52,973 nt of DNA from a bacterium. GTDB lineage: Bacteria; Pseudomonadota; Alphaproteobacteria; Acetobacterales; Acetobacteraceae. The position numbers and the translations under genes were made by a program. The stretch is from assembly GCA_027311165.1 (NCBI GenBank), contig DAICZL010000161.1, positions 1 to 52,973 on the forward strand, given 5' to 3'. Of this stretch, positions 8,788 through 17,489 are shown one piece after another. Every line of letters starts with the position of its first letter. Positions within the stretch are counted from its first letter, which is position 1. The notes under the pieces were generated by a model. The model did not search any database, was not told where the DNA came from, and saw only the letters and a list, made by a program, of their open reading frames with translations.

Positions 8788-9153
8788 GGCGGGCGACCAT
8801 GCCATGTCGCGCGGTACGGCGATGGTCCGACGTGCCTGGCCACGGCACTCGGGCCACGTGAGTATAATCCGAGCCTTTCGCCGGAATGTAGATAGCCCTT
8901 GATGCAAATCAAAGCTGGCGGCGGCTCAGGAGCCCAGACTGTCGGCGTCGTCAGAAGCCATCCGACGAGCGAACTTTGATTGGAGTACCGTGAGTGGGAT
9001 TGTTTTGCAGCACCATCGCGCTCGATGCCGCAACCCCCGGCCGCTGGCTATGGCACCGCGGTAACCTGTTCCATGCGGCAGCGGGGTGACGACGAAGTTC
9101 GTTTGAGGCGAGACGGTCTGACCAGCCGCCCCATGATCATAAGGACAAGACAA
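8788..9153. other. Intergenic region with an FNR-like box
   Basis: There is no supported gene in these ~365 bp. The notable element is the perfect FNR/FixK-type site at 8899-8912, annotated separately. The open frame entering the downstream gene from 8980 has no ribosome binding site and precedes the signal peptide, so it is treated as leader sequence. Confidence 0.5.
8899..8912. promoter_or_regulatory. FNR/FixK/Anr-type operator
   Basis: The sequence TTGATGCAAATCAA matches the consensus TTGAT-N4-ATCAA exactly, with perfect symmetry of the half sites. It is 241 bp upstream of the Spy-like gene and 112 bp upstream of the promoter of the decayed cueR. CRP/FNR-family oxygen regulators in alphaproteobacteria use this site. 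Which gene it controls cannot be read from position alone. Confidence 0.6.
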
Positions 9154-9714
9154 ATGAGACGCACCACCACTCTCGCCTCGCTCGCAGCAATGTCCTTTAC
9201 GGGCCTATGGATGGCCGCTGCGCAGGCACAGACGGCCGATCCGCATCACCCGGCTCCAGGCGCAGCGGCCCAAACGGGCATGCCAATGCCGAGTTCTGAG
9301 GGGACGCCGCCGCCGATGGCCGCGGGGATGGCGCGCATGATGGAGATGATGCAGCCGATGATGGCCGCATGCGGCGGCATGGGGATGCCGTTCGAACACG
9401 TCGAAGGCCGCATCGCGTTCCTGAAGGCCGAGTTGCAGATCACTGACGCGCAGCTGCCTGCCTGGAACGCTTTCGCGGAAAACTTTCGCACCGATGCGGT
9501 GGCTATGAAGACGATGCAAGAGGAGATGATGAAGGGTGGCATGTCGACCACCGTGCCGGCCCGGATGGCCCAGGTGCATAAGATAATGGCTTCACGCCTT
9601 GCCCTGATGGAACACTCAGGGGCGAGCATCAAGGCGCTCTACGAGGCGCTCTCGCCGGATCAACGCAAGACATTCGACCAGATGATGCCCAGTCCGATGG
9701 GTGGGATGATGTGA
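9154..9714 (+). CDS. Spy/CpxP-like periplasmic LTxxQ-type protein, Met-rich
   Basis: The 186-aa protein has a Sec signal peptide (residues 1-~27, ending AAAQAQ), a Met/Pro-rich segment (MMEMMQPMMAACGGMGMP, ~66-83), and an all-helical body with the LTxxQ-like elements LQITDAQLPAWNAF and LSPDQRKTFDQM characteristic of the Spy/CpxP superfamily. These proteins act as periplasmic chaperones and, in metal-resistance variants, as metal sensors or buffers. ATG 9154 is chosen because AAGGACA lies upstream and it starts the signal peptide. The Met clusters suggest Cu(I) binding; this is inference. It begins the rightward group that continues with DUF2933. Confidence 0.85.
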   Translation: MRRTTTLASLAAMSFTGLWMAAAQAQTADPHHPAPGAAAQTGMPMPSSEGTPPPMAAGMARMMEMMQPMMAACGGMGMPFEHVEGRIAFLKAELQITDAQLPAWNAFAENFRTDAVAMKTMQEEMMKGGMSTTVPARMAQVHKIMASRLALMEHSGASIKALYEALSPDQRKTFDQMMPSPMGGMM

Positions 9715-9834
9715 GCCATCGAACGTGAGGGAACGAGGCTCCGATCCCGGTGCGTCTTCCCCTCCGTGGCGGGGGACCGTCAGCAGCATCGTGCCGTGTG
9801 GTGAACATGCCCGGATAATGCAAGGAGGCATGTC

Positions 9835-10128
9835 GTGAACCACGATCACCTGGCGATGGGCAGTCCTCCCATGGCCGGGGACGCTCACGACAGGACGGAC
9901 GCCGATATGCCGACTGCTCACAAAAGCCTCTGGCAAACGCGCGGCGGCATCGTCCTGATCGGCTTTCTTGCCGTGGCTGGTTTCTATCTGGTGACCGAGC
10001 ACACAGCGCACGTCTTCGGCGCACTCCCTTGGCTTCTCATCCTCGGCTGCCTGCTGATGCATCTGTTCATGCACCACGGTCACGGCGGACACGGCAGCAG
10101 CAACCCGCCAGAGGGAGGCAAGTCGTGA
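9835..10128 (+). CDS. DUF2933-family small membrane protein
   Basis: A 97-aa protein with an N-terminal His/Met-rich cytoplasmic or periplasmic segment, two hydrophobic segments (~38-55 and ~62-78) and a His-rich tail (HLFMHHGHGGHGSS), as in DUF2933 proteins found in copper and silver resistance loci. The start is GTG 9835, supported by AAGGAGG six nt upstream; the ATG at 9830 is followed at once by a stop. Its TGA overlaps the next start as GTGA, opening the chain of 4-nt overlaps that runs to 13948. The His tail suggests metal binding, but function is unknown. Confidence 0.85.
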   Translation: MNHDHLAMGSPPMAGDAHDRTDADMPTAHKSLWQTRGGIVLIGFLAVAGFYLVTEHTAHVFGALPWLLILGCLLMHLFMHHGHGGHGSSNPPEGGKS

Positions 10129-10793
10129 CTCACGGTTCTTCCGGGTACGGGCTCTGGTTCCTCGTCATATTGAACTCGGCGGTCTTCATTATATTCGCAT
10201 TCAGCTTCGGAAAGCCGCAGACACCGCGCGATTGGCGATCGTTCAGTGCGTTCAGCGCCTTCATCGTCGCGCTGTTCGCCGAGATGTATGGCTTTCCACT
10301 AAGCATCTATGTGCTCTCGGGATGGCTGCAGGCGCGCAATCCCGGGCTCGACCTCATGGGGCACGATACGGGCCACCTTTGGTCGACGATCTTCGGCTTG
10401 AAAGGCAATCCGCACTTCAGCGTCTTCCATATCCTCAGCTACATCTTCATCGGCGGAGGGTTCGTGTTGCTCTCGTCCGCCTGGAACGTACTTTATCAAG
10501 CACAGAATCAGGGGAAACTCGCGACCACGGGAGCCTATGCTCGGATCAGGCACCCCCAATACGTCGCCTTCATTGCAATCATGTTCGGTTTCCTCCTCCA
10601 GTGGCCGACGATCCTGACCCTGGTTATGTTTCCTGTGCTGGTGGCGATGTATGTCCACCTCGGTCACACCGAAGAGGCCGAAGGGCGCCGGACATTTGGC
10701 ATCGGGTATGAGCGCTACGCGGCGGCAGTGCCCGGCTGGTTTCCTCGTCTGAATAGGGCGAACCACACTGCCCGGTGGGGCAGTAGCACATGA
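10125..10793 (+). CDS. Isoprenylcysteine carboxyl methyltransferase/PEMT-like membrane protein
   Basis: The 222-aa polytopic protein has about five hydrophobic segments and the ICMT/phospholipid methyltransferase signature near the C-terminus: RIRHPQYVAFIAIMFG, then a helix pair and HTEEAEGRRTFGIGYERYAAAVPGWFP, where the RHPxY and E-GxxYxxY elements bind SAM and the headgroup. GTG 10125 overlaps the DUF2933 stop (GTGA). Such genes recur beside DUF2933 and copper ATPases, but their substrate there is unknown. The stop overlaps the next ORF as ATGA. Confidence 0.85.
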   Translation: MTHGSSGYGLWFLVILNSAVFIIFAFSFGKPQTPRDWRSFSAFSAFIVALFAEMYGFPLSIYVLSGWLQARNPGLDLMGHDTGHLWSTIFGLKGNPHFSVFHILSYIFIGGGFVLLSSAWNVLYQAQNQGKLATTGAYARIRHPQYVAFIAIMFGFLLQWPTILTLVMFPVLVAMYVHLGHTEEAEGRRTFGIGYERYAAAVPGWFPRLNRANHTARWGSST

Positions 10794-10873
10794 ACCTACC
10801 GGTTGCTCTGGGGGCTCGCCAACAGCCGGCTGGGCGCCGCGAAGCGGCCTCGCCGACTTCGAGCAGACCATGA
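10790..10873 (+). CDS. 27-aa ORF, possible coupling leader
   Basis: A 27-codon ORF begins with ATG overlapping the methyltransferase stop (ATGA at 10790-10793) and ends with TGA overlapping the next ATG (ATGA at 10870-10873). The peptide is Ala/Arg/Pro-rich and has no recognisable feature. Its only support is position: it exactly bridges two genes with 4-nt overlaps at both ends. It may serve to carry ribosomes to the 43-aa membrane protein rather than make a functional product. Confidence 0.5.
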   Translation: MNLPVALGARQQPAGRREAASPTSSRP

Positions 10874-11001
10874 GCGGTGACATGGGGCACGCCTCGGGGA
10901 TGGGCGGGATGATGTGGGGCATGAGCGCGCTGTGGCTGGTCCTCATCGTCCTCGCGATCCTCGGAGTGGTGGCGCTCACAAAATATATCTTTCGCCAGTG
11001 A
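10870..11001 (+). CDS. 43-aa Met-rich single-span membrane microprotein
   Basis: The peptide has a Gly/Met-rich N-terminus (MSGDMGHASGMGGMMWGM), a single strongly hydrophobic segment ending VLAILGVVALTKY, and a short basic tail. It has 4-nt overlaps with both neighbours (ATGA and GTGA). A 28-aa paralogue at 14454-14540 shares the membrane segment and the GVVAL-KY ending. Met clusters on the exported side of a membrane anchor are typical of Cu(I) handling; partnership with the adjacent ATPase is inference. I do not recognise a named family. Confidence 0.75.
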   Translation: MSGDMGHASGMGGMMWGMSALWLVLIVLAILGVVALTKYIFRQ

Positions 11002-11585
11002 CGAGCCGCCGCATTGCCCACGCTGTTGCCACCATGGAAGCCGAGCGGAAGTACCAGACGACGTCTGAATCCTCTTGGCTTTCGGCGCTTCGTCGATACG
11101 TTATCGTATTGTCTTTCGTGAGTCTGGCCTGGGAGTTCGCACAGCTTCCGCTCTACACGCTGTGGGAGACCGGCTCCGCGCGCGAGATCATCTTCGCCGT
11201 GGTCCATTGCACCGGCGGGGACATGTTGATCGCCGTGGCAACGCTGGTTGGCAGCCTGCTCTTGTTCGGGTCAACCGAATGGCCACACACCCGTTTCCTG
11301 CCCGTTGCGGCAGCGACTGTGATCTCCGGCGTCGGCACCACCGCCCTCAGCGAGCACGTCAACACGGCCCGAGGCGCTTGGACCTATAGCGATCTAATGC
11401 CCGTCTTGCCTGGCACAGGGATCGGGCTTGCCCCACTAGCGCAGTGGGTCGTGATCCCGATCCTCGCTCTCGCTGCGGCTCGGTCAGCTCATCCGAAACG
11501 GCTACTTGACCTTCCCACTATGGGAAGCCCCATGTCTGGACCCACGCCAGAATATCCGGCGCGTTCTGATCGGGGAACGCCATGA
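10998..11585 (+). CDS. Polytopic membrane protein of unknown function
   Basis: The protein is ~195 aa from GTG 10998 or 183 aa from ATG 11034. GTG is favoured because it overlaps the preceding stop (GTGA), as do all other junctions of this chain; ATG 11034 is the alternative. Four to five hydrophobic segments are seen: [18 protein letters not shown], the region with [31 protein letters not shown] and [15 protein letters not shown]. Conserved-looking acidic and His residues lie between them (WEFAQLP, HCTGGD, SEHVNT). The last ~25 codons overlap a CueR-type promoter for the downstream ATPase and read as low-constraint tail. Stop overlaps the copA2 start as ATGA. No named family recognised. Confidence 0.75.
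   Translation: MTSRRIAHAVATMEAERKYQTTSESSWLSALRRYVIVLSFVSLAWEFAQLPLYTLWETGSAREIIFAVVHCTGGDMLIAVATLVGSLLLFGSTEWPHTRFLPVAAATVISGVGTTALSEHVNTARGAWTYSDLMPVLPGTGIGLAPLAQWVVIPILALAAARSAHPKRLLDLPTMGSPMSGPTPEYPARSDRGTP
11506..11536 (+). promoter_or_regulatory. CueR-type promoter/operator for the YHS copper ATPase
   Basis: Plus strand TTGACC (11506-11511), spacer TTCCCACTATGGGAAGCCC (19 bp) with a perfect CTTCCCA/TGGGAAG dyad, then CATGTC (11531-11536). It lies within the 3' end of the upstream membrane-protein gene and 45 bp before the ATPase ATG, so the ATPase can be transcribed both with and apart from the chain. Confidence 0.75.
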
Positions 11586-13948
11586 GCGAGCATCAGATTG
11601 AACACCGCCCTCAAGCCAAGGGTGCCTGCGGTTGCGGTGAGAGCGTCCTGCCTGCGGCCACTGCGGTCATCGACCCGGTTTGCGGCATGAAGGTCGATCC
11701 GGTCACCTCGAAGCACCGCGCCGATCATCATGGCACGACGTTTCATTTTTGCTCAGCCGGATGTCGGACGAAATTCGAAGCCAATCCCGAGAAATATCTG
11801 AAACCCAAGGCTCCGGACGCCGCAAAGCCCGGCGCGATCTACACCTGTCCGATGCACCCGCAGATCCGGCAGGTCGGTCCCGGCAGTTGCCCGATCTGCG
11901 GGATGGCACTCGAGCCCGTGGAGATCACCGCTGAGGCTGTGCCGAACCACGAACTCGCCGATATGTCTCGGCGCTTTTGGATTGGCCTGGTGCTGACCCT
12001 CCCGGTGTTCATCCTTGAGATGGGCAGCCATGTCCCATCGCTTGGCCTAGGTAATCTTGTGCCGGAGCAGTGGTCGATCTGGATCCAGTTCGCGCTTGCA
12101 ACGCCGGTGGTGCTGTGGGCGGGATGGCCGTTCTTCGAGCGGGGCGCAGCTTCCGTCCGGTCGGGGCACCTGAACATGTTCACCCTGATCGCGCTCGGCA
12201 CCGGAGCCGCTTACGTTTACAGCTTGGTCGCGACCTTCGCGCCGGGCTTGTTTCCGGCGGGGTTCCGCATGACGGGCGGAACCGTCCCTGTTTATTACGA
12301 GGCCGCCGCCGTCATCACCGTGTTGGTCCTGCTCGGCCAAGTCCTGGAGCTTCGGGCGCGCGACCAGACGGGCGGCGCGATCCGCGCGCTGCTCAATCTG
12401 GCGCCCAAGACCGCCCGTCGTCTACGCGACGGAGCAGACGACGAGGAGGTTGCGCTTGACCAGGTCCAGGTGGGCGACCGACTGCGGGTCCGTCCAGGCG
12501 ACGGAGTGCCCGTCGATGGCATGGTGCTGGAGGGCAAGAGTGCCGTAGACGAATCCATGGTGACCGGTGAGTCGATGCCGTCTTCCAAAGTTCCTGGCGA
12601 CAAAATCATCGGGGGCACCGTGAACGGCACGGGCTCGCTGATCATGCGCGCCGAGACGGTGGGCGCCGGTGGCATGCTGTCGCGCATCGTCGCCATGGTC
12701 GCCGAGGCCCAGAGGAGCCGGGCGCCGATTCAAAAGCTGGCCGACACTGTCGCCGGATACTTCGTCCCGGCCGTGCTCGGCATTTCAATCGCGGCCTTCA
12801 TCGCCTGGTCGGTCTGGGGTCCGGCGCCTGCCCTTTCGTTCGCTCTGATCGCAGCCGTCTCCGTCGTGATCATCGCCTGCCCTTGTGCGCTCGGACTGGC
12901 CACCCCGATGTCTATTATGGTTGCGGTCGGCAAGGGCGCCGGTGCGGGTGTGCTCATCAAGTCCGCCGAAAGCCTGGAGAGGATGGAGAAGGTCGACACC
13001 CTCGTGGTGGACAAGACTGGAACCCTTACCGAGGGCAAGCCGCGCGTCACGTCGGGCGTCCCCGCAGCCGGGCTCACTGCAGACGATCTGCTGAAGCTGG
13101 CCGCAAGCCTTGAGCGGTCTAGTGAACACCCGCTCGCAGCCGCAGTCATGCGTGCCGCCAAGGAAAAGAGCATCGCCGCCGATGAACCGACGGATTTCGC
13201 GTCGGTGACCGGAAAGGGCGTCACTGGCAGGGTCGGTGGACGTCTCGTGGCGCTCGGCAATGCCAAGCTGATGGCCGACCAGAAAGTCGACATGGGCAGT
13301 CTGTTTGCGAAAGCTGACGAGTTGCGCGGCTCGGGCGCCACGGCGCTGTTCGTCGCCGTTGACGGCAAGCCGGGTGGAATCATCGCGATCGCCGACCCGA
13401 TCAAGGCGACAACGCGGTCGGCGCTCGACAGCTTGCGGGCGGACGGCATTCACGTCGTCATGCTGACGGGTGACAACAAGACGACGGCGCAAGCCGTGGC
13501 CAAGCAACTCGGGATCGACGACGTCGAAGCCGACGTGCTCCCCGAGGACAAGAACCGCATCGTGAAGAAGCTGCGTGCAGAGGGGAAGATCGTCGCCATG
13601 GCGGGCGACGGCGTGAACGACGCGCCTGCGTTGGCCGAGGCGGATGTCGGTATTGCGATGGGCACAGGAACGGAGGTTGCGATCCAGAGCGCGGGCGTGA
13701 CCCTGGTCAAGGGCGATCTTGCGGGGATCGCGAGGGCCAGAGCGCTCAGCCGGATGACCATGCGCAACATCCGTGAGAACCTTGTATTCGCCTTCGCCTA
13801 CAACGCGATCGGCATCCCGGTCGCCGCGGGCGTGCTGTACCCGACCTTCGGCATCCTGCTTAGCCCGGTGGTCGCTGCTCTTGCGATGTCGCTGAGTTCG
13901 GTTTCGGTCATCGGCAACGCGTTACGCCTGCGGGCCGCCCACCTGTGA
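11582..13948 (+). CDS. Copper-translocating P1B-type ATPase with YHS and heavy-metal-binding N-terminal domains
   Basis: The 788-aa protein starts with a Cys-rich peptide (GACGCGES), a YHS domain ([10 protein letters not shown] ~31-40, then FHFCSAGC), and a second metal-binding element (YTCPMHPQ ~87-94 and CPICGMAL ~104-111). The ATPase core has CPCALG (~432), DKTGTLTEG (~477), TGDN and GDGVND (~675). This arrangement is typical of CopA/CopB-like pumps on mobile copper and silver islands. The start at 11582 overlaps the upstream stop by 4 nt. Direction of transport (Cu export) and Cu/Ag preference are inferred from family. It differs from the 5350 pump, which has two classical HMA domains. 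Confidence 0.93.
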   Translation: MSEHQIEHRPQAKGACGCGESVLPAATAVIDPVCGMKVDPVTSKHRADHHGTTFHFCSAGCRTKFEANPEKYLKPKAPDAAKPGAIYTCPMHPQIRQVGPGSCPICGMALEPVEITAEAVPNHELADMSRRFWIGLVLTLPVFILEMGSHVPSLGLGNLVPEQWSIWIQFALATPVVLWAGWPFFERGAASVRSGHLNMFTLIALGTGAAYVYSLVATFAPGLFPAGFRMTGGTVPVYYEAAAVITVLVLLGQVLELRARDQTGGAIRALLNLAPKTARRLRDGADDEEVALDQVQVGDRLRVRPGDGVPVDGMVLEGKSAVDESMVTGESMPSSKVPGDKIIGGTVNGTGSLIMRAETVGAGGMLSRIVAMVAEAQRSRAPIQKLADTVAGYFVPAVLGISIAAFIAWSVWGPAPALSFALIAAVSVVIIACPCALGLATPMSIMVAVGKGAGAGVLIKSAESLERMEKVDTLVVDKTGTLTEGKPRVTSGVPAAGLTADDLLKLAASLERSSEHPLAAAVMRAAKEKSIAADEPTDFASVTGKGVTGRVGGRLVALGNAKLMADQKVDMGSLFAKADELRGSGATALFVAVDGKPGGIIAIADPIKATTRSALDSLRADGIHVVMLTGDNKTTAQAVAKQLGIDDVEADVLPEDKNRIVKKLRAEGKIVAMAGDGVNDAPALAEADVGIAMGTGTEVAIQSAGVTLVKGDLAGIARARALSRMTMRNIRENLVFAFAYNAIGIPVAAGVLYPTFGILLSPVVAALAMSLSSVSVIGNALRLRAAHL

Positions 13949-14024
13949 CACAAAATCGCGCGAAAAGACGTGACGAGGTCGTTTGCCACACCTCAAAAAA
14001 TTCATGCTTCAAAGGACATATCCA

Positions 14025-14276
14025 ATGCAAACCGAGCATCTGACAGTAAATGGCATGTCGTGCGGTGGCTGCGTCAGCCGTGTGACGGAAGCTCTGAATG
14101 CTATTCCAGGAGTAGGCGGCGTAGAGGTTGCGCTCTCGACCGGGAGAGTTGACGTGACGTACGACGAGCGACTGGCCCAGCCTGTCCAAATAACTTCGGC
14201 GGTAGAGAGAGCGGGCTACAGCGTCGGTGCGACTCAAGTCGACGTTGCGTCCAAATCAAAGGGCTGCCGCTGTTAG
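14025..14276 (+). CDS. HMA-domain copper chaperone, second CopZ-like
   Basis: 83 aa with the metal motif GMSCGGC at residues 10-16 inside an intact HMA fold and an additional C-terminal CRC. ATG 14025 is preceded by AAAGGAC at a good distance; the open frame from 13983 adds residues without homology-like features. It follows the YHS ATPase by 76 bp in the same direction. The family delivers or sequesters monovalent copper. The C-terminal GCRC could be an extra metal site. Confidence 0.88.
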   Translation: MQTEHLTVNGMSCGGCVSRVTEALNAIPGVGGVEVALSTGRVDVTYDERLAQPVQITSAVERAGYSVGATQVDVASKSKGCRC

Positions 14277-14453
14277 CAGGGCGCCGAATGGAAGGAGCCA
14301 GGAAGCTCCGCGCCGCTTGGGTAGTTTCCGAGGCTAGCCCGCGTTCCAGCACAGTTCATTTTTGTGATCATGCGGTCCGATCTCACCGTCCGATCGTGGC
14401 CGGGCCAGCTAAAGGACATTGAAGTTTCTCGTGCTGGCAAGGATCAGCTCAAA

Positions 14454-14540
14454 ATGATGTACGGCATGGGCTTTGTTGGGGTGATTCTTGTTGTGCTCGC
14501 AGTTCTTGGAGTCGTTGCACTAATAAAATACTTAACGTGA
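14454..14540 (+). CDS. 28-aa single-span membrane microprotein, paralogue of 10870-11001
   Basis: The peptide MMYGMGFVG followed by VILVVLAVLGVVAL and IKYLT is almost entirely one membrane segment. It matches the C-terminal half of the 43-aa microprotein nearly position by position (VLIVLAILGVVALTKY versus VILVVLAVLGVVALIKY) and keeps a short Met-rich start. An AAGGAT lies ~10 nt upstream. It is too short for ordinary gene finders. Recurrence of the same tiny protein twice near copper ATPases supports it being real. Confidence 0.7.
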   Translation: MMYGMGFVGVILVVLAVLGVVALIKYLT

Positions 14541-14671
14541 GGTCGTGTCCCGCTAGGGGTAAAGACCATCACCGCCGATGAGCCGTCCGGCCGTCGGGCG
14601 AGCCTCGCAGCGCTCCTCAGCTATCGCGCTGAGTAGTTTCCGAACCTGCCCCCGTCGTGTGAAGGCCAGCT

Positions 14672-15424
14672 ATGGTGGAATTCCTACGCCGAGACCGCAT
14701 GAGTTTTGGTACGGCGGAGATGCCCCAAATGCACCGGCCAGCGTTTTCACCTTTTCGCCCGGCTCTGAAACTGCTCACCGGCCCGATCGCACGACAGACG
14801 CTACACGCGCGCTTGGGTAGAGCCGACGCACAAAGCATTCTTGTCCGCACGTGGGAGCTTTACCCGGCGCGGCTCGCAGCGGTTGACGGCACGGCCCGGT
14901 TGGGGGTCGGCCCCGCCTTGGTCATGCGCCTATCAGCATGCACAATCGCGCTGCACGCGGCGCTCGTGGAGGCGGGCACTGCCCACGGCACCGCCGTGGA
15001 GATCGCCGGCGAGGTGGCCTGGGCGGTCTACCGCAGGATGGGGAGAATCCCATGGCTGCTGAGCGGCATTGTCACCCGCGACCCAGGGCGACGCCTCGAC
15101 GTCTCGACACGGATTTTCCGCCGCTTTCCCTTCGGGCCGTCCGCGTACGTTTGGGCGAGCAAACCGGCATCTGACGGCATCATCGCCTTCGATTGTCTTC
15201 GATGTCCGGTCGCGGAGCATTTCTCCAAGGTCGGGTTGGCCGATCTGTGCGTTCGGACCTTCTGCGATCTGGATTTCCCCCTGGCGGCGGATTGGTCCGC
15301 CACGCTCGTGCGGAGCGGAAGCATCGCAGGCGGTGCGGCGGTGTGCGACTTCCGCTGGCAACCAAATTCGGCCCAGCAACGGGCTTCGCTCGAACGCGAG
15401 GCCGCGAAGGCAGCATCGTCGTAA
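14672..15424 (+). CDS. L-2-amino-thiazoline-4-carboxylic acid hydrolase-family protein
   Basis: The 250-aa soluble protein has the C-terminal pattern of the ATC hydrolase family: a Cys-containing AFDCLRCPVAEHFSKVGL, then LCVRTFCDLDFPLA and the closing GAAVCDFRW. Family members are annotated from the ATC hydrolase of cysteine-producing Pseudomonas, but most are functionally untested. GAAGGCC precedes ATG 14672; ATG 14699 is an alternative. It lies 29 nt upstream of lemA in the same direction. A link with thiol chemistry would fit a copper island but is speculation. Confidence 0.75.
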   Translation: MVEFLRRDRMSFGTAEMPQMHRPAFSPFRPALKLLTGPIARQTLHARLGRADAQSILVRTWELYPARLAAVDGTARLGVGPALVMRLSACTIALHAALVEAGTAHGTAVEIAGEVAWAVYRRMGRIPWLLSGIVTRDPGRRLDVSTRIFRRFPFGPSAYVWASKPASDGIIAFDCLRCPVAEHFSKVGLADLCVRTFCDLDFPLAADWSATLVRSGSIAGGAAVCDFRWQPNSAQQRASLEREAAKAASS

Positions 15425-15452
15425 CCGCCGACCATTTTTCCGGAGAACCCTC

Positions 15453-16064
15453 ATGTCTGGCTCAGTCGCGGGCATTCGACGCCCAATCCGCATCGTCTTT
15501 CTCATACCCCTTCTCAGCCTGCTGCTGACGGGCTGTGGCTACAATAACATCCCGACTTACGAGGAGCAGGCGAAGGCCAAATGGTCGGATGTGCTGAACC
15601 AATACCAACGTCGTTCAGACCTCATCCCGAACCTGGTTGAGACGGTCAAGGGCGTTGCCAAGCAAGAGAGTAGCGTGCTGGAGGCGGTCACCGCAGCCCG
15701 GGCGACTGCCACGTCTATCAAAGTCGATGCCAGCACGATCTCCGATCCGGAGACGTTCAAGAAGTTCCAGGACGCACAGGCGCAGTTGTCTGGCTCGCTC
15801 GGAAGATTGCTCGCGATCTCGGAGAACTACCCCGATCTCAAGTCAAACCAGAACTACCTCGCCCTGCAATCGCAGCTCGAGGGCACAGAAAACCGCATCG
15901 CGGTCGCCCGTCATGACTACATCGAGGCCGTTCGCGTCTACAATACTGAGCTGAAGACATTTCCTGGTTGGCTCTGGGCGCGCCTCTTCTACTCCGGCAA
16001 CAAGCCCATGGAAGAGTTCACGGTCGCCGACAGCGTGAAGACGGCACCCGCCGTCAAGTTCTGA
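15453..16064 (+). CDS. lemA: LemA-family lipoprotein
   Basis: The 203-aa protein has a lipoprotein signal with lipobox LLTGC (Cys ~29) and the LemA core: GYNNIPTYEEQAKAKWSDVLNQYQ split over two helices, RRSDLIPNLVETVKG, NQNYLALQSQLEGTENRIAVAR and YIEAVRVYN. LemA proteins are envelope proteins that often precede TPM-domain genes, as here (next start 12 nt after its stop). The ATG at 15453 is chosen because it begins the signal. Function in this setting is unknown; envelope stress is the usual association. Confidence 0.9.
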   Translation: MSGSVAGIRRPIRIVFLIPLLSLLLTGCGYNNIPTYEEQAKAKWSDVLNQYQRRSDLIPNLVETVKGVAKQESSVLEAVTAARATATSIKVDASTISDPETFKKFQDAQAQLSGSLGRLLAISENYPDLKSNQNYLALQSQLEGTENRIAVARHDYIEAVRVYNTELKTFPGWLWARLFYSGNKPMEEFTVADSVKTAPAVKF

Positions 16065-16075
16065 GGACGCGGCCG

Positions 16076-16828
16076 GTGATCCGCCGCGCGATCCTGACGG
16101 TCGTGGCGCTGCTGTGCCTGACGGCCGTCGGGGTGGCACAGACACTCACCTTCCCGACCCTGACCGGCCGTGTTGTGGACGGGGCCGGACTGCTTTCGGC
16201 CGGTGATCGCGCCACGCTCGACGCGTCGCTGGCCGACCTCGAAGCGAAGACGACCGACCAGCTGGTCGTCGTCACGCTGAAGTCCCTCCAGGGCACGACC
16301 ATCGAAGATTACGGCTACCAGCTCGGTCGCCGTTGGAAGATCGGGCAAAAGGACAAGGATTCCGGTGTCCTGATGATCGTGGCGGCCGCAGAACGGACTG
16401 TCAGGATCGAGGTCGGCTATGGTCTCGAAGGGACACTCACCGATGCAGCCACGAAGCTGATCATCGAGAACGTCATCTTGCCTGCCTTCAAGACGGGCGA
16501 TTTCGCGGGCGGCATCAAGAGTGGCACCGACCAGATCAGCAATTTGCTCCGTGGCGACGCGGGGAGCGGTGCACCGACACAGAACCAGATATCCGCCCCA
16601 ACCCAACCCAGCGGAAGCATCCCGGTTTGGCTAGTTATCGTCCTCGGCGTCGGCGGGGTCGGGCTTCTGATCTACTGTGCCGTAAGAGGGGGCGCGGCCT
16701 GCCGAGGCATGATGCAGATCCTGATCCTGCTGGCGCTCTCCGGCAGAGGCGGGTCGCGGGGCAGATCATCGGGCTTTTCCGGAGGCGGTGGCTCCTTCGG
16801 CGGCGGCGGAAGCTCGGGCAGCTGGTGA
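16076..16828 (+). CDS. TPM-domain membrane protein with Gly-rich tail
   Basis: The 250-aa product has a signal peptide (to ~GVAQ), a TPM domain ([20 protein letters not shown] to [16 protein letters not shown] and [13 protein letters not shown]), one transmembrane segment (~[18 protein letters not shown]) and a Gly/Ser-rich C-terminus ([16 protein letters not shown]). This is the YgcG-like layout. GTG 16076 is used because it starts the signal peptide and GAGGA lies upstream. LemA and two TPM genes in a row form a conserved envelope cluster. Confidence 0.88.
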   Translation: MIRRAILTVVALLCLTAVGVAQTLTFPTLTGRVVDGAGLLSAGDRATLDASLADLEAKTTDQLVVVTLKSLQGTTIEDYGYQLGRRWKIGQKDKDSGVLMIVAAAERTVRIEVGYGLEGTLTDAATKLIIENVILPAFKTGDFAGGIKSGTDQISNLLRGDAGSGAPTQNQISAPTQPSGSIPVWLVIVLGVGGVGLLIYCAVRGGAACRGMMQILILLALSGRGGSRGRSSGFSGGGGSFGGGGSSGSW

Positions 16829-16838
16829 GGATCAATCC

Positions 16839-17447
16839 ATGATTGCCGATTCCGACAAAACCCGTGTCACCGCGGCCATTAGAGAGGCGGAGCAGCGCAC
16901 TGCCGGGGAGATCTTCTGCGTCATTGCCCGGCACTCGAGCGACTATCGGCTCGTTCCCATCGCATGGGCGGCCGCGGCGGCGATGTTTGCGCCGCTGCCG
17001 TTCCTTGCGCTGACCAACTGGTCGGCGTCTGTCGTCTATCTCTTGCAAATCATCGCATTCCTGCTCGTGGCGTTGGCTCTGTCCCATCCCCGTCTCAGGT
17101 TCAGGATCGTGCCGCGCCAAGCCCAGCATGACCGCGCACATGCGGAGGCGATGCGACAGTTCTACGCGCAGGGGATCGACAAGACTGAACACCGGACGGG
17201 TGTGCTCATCTTTGCATCGGCGGCCGAACGGTACGTGGAGGTCGTTGCCGATGCTGGGATCAACGACAAGGTGTCGCCGGATGTCTGGGACGACGCGGTT
17301 CAAGCGCTAGTTTCAGCCGTGAAGGACGGGCGCCCGGGAGACGGTTTCGTGGCCGCGATCGGACGGTGCGGCGCGGTTCTCGCGGAGCATTTCCCACCAG
17401 GTGCGCTGAAGCGGGACGAGTTGCCCGACAAGCTGGTTGAACTCTGA
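16839..17447 (+). CDS. TPM-domain protein with central membrane hairpin
   Basis: 202 aa: an N-terminal helix ([20 protein letters not shown]), two adjacent hydrophobic segments ([18 protein letters not shown] and [17 protein letters not shown]), then a TPM-type half ([32 protein letters not shown]). GTGAGGATC precedes ATG 16839. It follows the Gly-rich TPM protein by 10 nt and completes lemA-TPM-TPM. The membrane hairpin within the TPM fold is the usual form of this second paralogue. Confidence 0.85.
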   Translation: MIADSDKTRVTAAIREAEQRTAGEIFCVIARHSSDYRLVPIAWAAAAAMFAPLPFLALTNWSASVVYLLQIIAFLLVALALSHPRLRFRIVPRQAQHDRAHAEAMRQFYAQGIDKTEHRTGVLIFASAAERYVEVVADAGINDKVSPDVWDDAVQALVSAVKDGRPGDGFVAAIGRCGAVLAEHFPPGALKRDELPDKLVEL

Positions 17448-17489
17448 CGACCGCGACCGCGACTTCCGGCGGATTGATCGTGACGACCC

